Assembly: GCF_014892575.1 (NCBI RefSeq)
Contig: NZ_JADBGI010000004.1
Span: 64,282-128,281, forward strand
Origin: Nocardiopsis coralli
GTDB lineage: Bacteria > Actinomycetota > Actinomycetes > Streptosporangiales > Streptosporangiaceae
Reading direction: 5' to 3'
Length of the DNA stretch: 64,000 bases
Position 1 is the first letter of the stretch; each line of letters begins with the position of its first letter. The notes beneath the pieces are model-generated. The model worked only from the letters and a program-made list of their open reading frames with translations, made no database searches and had not been told where the DNA came from. The position numbers and the translations under genes were made by a program. Shown piece after piece: positions 63,417 through 64,000 of the stretch.

Positions 63417-64000
63417 ACCACGGAACACCACTGCGTTTCGGCATCATCGGCTGCGGCCGGATCGCCGCGAACCACGCCCTCGCGCTCGCCGGACACCCCG
63501 GTGCTGAGGCCGTGGCCTGTCTCGACGCGGACCTCGCACGCGCGGACGGGTTCGCCCGCGAGCACGGTATCGGGCACGCCGTCTCCACCCCGGAGGAGCT
63601 GTACGGGCTCGGCCTCGACGCAGTGGTCGTGTGCACCCCGCACCCCCACCACGAGGAGGCGGTCGTCCGCGCCGCCGGCCACGGCGTCCACGCCCTGTGC
63701 GAGAAACCGATCGCGGTCGACCCTGCGGCCGCCGACCGCATGATCGCGGCGGCCGGCGCGGCCGGGACCACCCTCGGTGTGGTCTTCCAACGCCGTCTGT
63801 GGCCCGCGGCGCGGCGCATCCGCGATGCCGTCGACGACGGGACCCTCGGCCGTCCATTGGCCGGCGAGGTCCGGGTACGCCTGCACCGCCCGGCCGAGTA
63901 CTACTCCGCCGACCCGTGGCGCGGACGTTGGGACACCGACGGAGGGGGTGTGCTGATGACCCAGGCCGTCCACCAGATCGACCTGCTGTGCTGGTACATG
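63413..64000 (+). CDS. Gfo/Idh/MocA family oxidoreductase (3' truncated by window edge)
   Basis: The first 196 residues of an NAD(P)-dependent dehydrogenase. RFGIIGCGRIAANHALAL is the Rossmann start, LCEKPIAVDPAAADRM contains the catalytic EKP, and GGGVLMTQAVHQIDLL is the C-terminal-domain entry motif with the conserved His. Relatives oxidise sugars, inositols or their acids. ATG 63413 overlaps the upstream stop (ATGA). It continues beyond the window. Confidence 0.9.
   Translation, partial: MNHGTPLRFGIIGCGRIAANHALALAGHPGAEAVACLDADLARADGFAREHGIGHAVSTPEELYGLGLDAVVVCTPHPHHEEAVVRAAGHGVHALCEKPIAVDPAAADRMIAAAGAAGTTLGVVFQRRLWPAARRIRDAVDDGTLGRPLAGEVRVRLHRPAEYYSADPWRGRWDTDGGGVLMTQAVHQIDLLCWYM

Noticed and set aside
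59454..63431. Very long minus-strand open frame (1325 codons) opposite the catabolic operon
   Set aside because: It is a shadow of GC-rich codons: low-complexity Gly/Val/Arg/His text, no domain, and every plus-strand gene below it has motifs and ribosome sites.

Overview
The window is a very GC-rich actinobacterial chromosome segment with GTG and TTG starts and strong third-position GC. The order cca - MFS - ino1 - class A PBP - rpsF-ssb-rpsR-rplI - amidase - MATE - dnaB matches the origin-proximal core of Streptomyces and relatives. Content and style suggest a Nocardiopsis-like filamentous actinomycete; that genus guess is inference, as is nearness to oriC.

Layout. 0-5 kb: end of the tRNA CCA-adding enzyme, a flavin monooxygenase/MFS pair and inositol-phosphate synthase. 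5.7-16 kb: a large bifunctional penicillin-binding protein, the S6/SSB/S18/L9 genes, a Tat-exported amidase, a MATE exporter and dnaB. dnaB carries a full intein with a LAGLIDADG endonuclease and is preceded by a cluster of DnaA boxes. 16-21 kb: small membrane and hypothetical genes, upp, two tandem TadA-associated proteins, tadA and tRNA-Ser(CGA). 21-26 kb: three tandem paralogous membrane-anchored GT-B glycosyltransferases of unknown product, closed by a strong hairpin. 26-39 kb: accessory metabolism (amine oxidase, beta-mannosidase, PadR regulator, FadH-like reductase, aldo-keto reductase, beta-hydroxyacid dehydrogenase, PoxB-type oxidase, GlxA-like regulator, DJ-1/PfpI protein). 39-48 kb: tRNA-Ser(GGA), SRP RNA, dnaX, a TetR gene divergent from a DUF6243 gene across twin palindromic operators, a PCMT-like methyltransferase, ybaB, recR, then aspartokinase (with an internal beta-subunit start) and asd. 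48-57 kb: GntR regulator, NarL-type response regulator, small proteins, a pyruvate dehydrogenase E1alpha-E1beta-E2 operon with a FadR-type regulator upstream, and a PAP2 phosphatase. 57-64 kb: a LysR regulator followed by a translationally coupled operon (YciI-like, Zn-alcohol dehydrogenase, KstD-like flavoprotein, TMADH/FadH-like flavo-iron-sulfur enzyme, Gfo/Idh/MocA dehydrogenase running off the end). It looks like a catabolic or ring-modifying pathway with an unknown substrate.

Themes. Replication and translation genes dominate the core, and DnaA boxes lie before ssb, dnaB and the tadA operon. Many genes end in strong GC-rich hairpins, and two of these share nearly the same loop. The least explained parts are the glycosyltransferase trio, the 58-64 kb operon, the dnaB intein with odd codon use at the Walker A site, and several palindromic operators.
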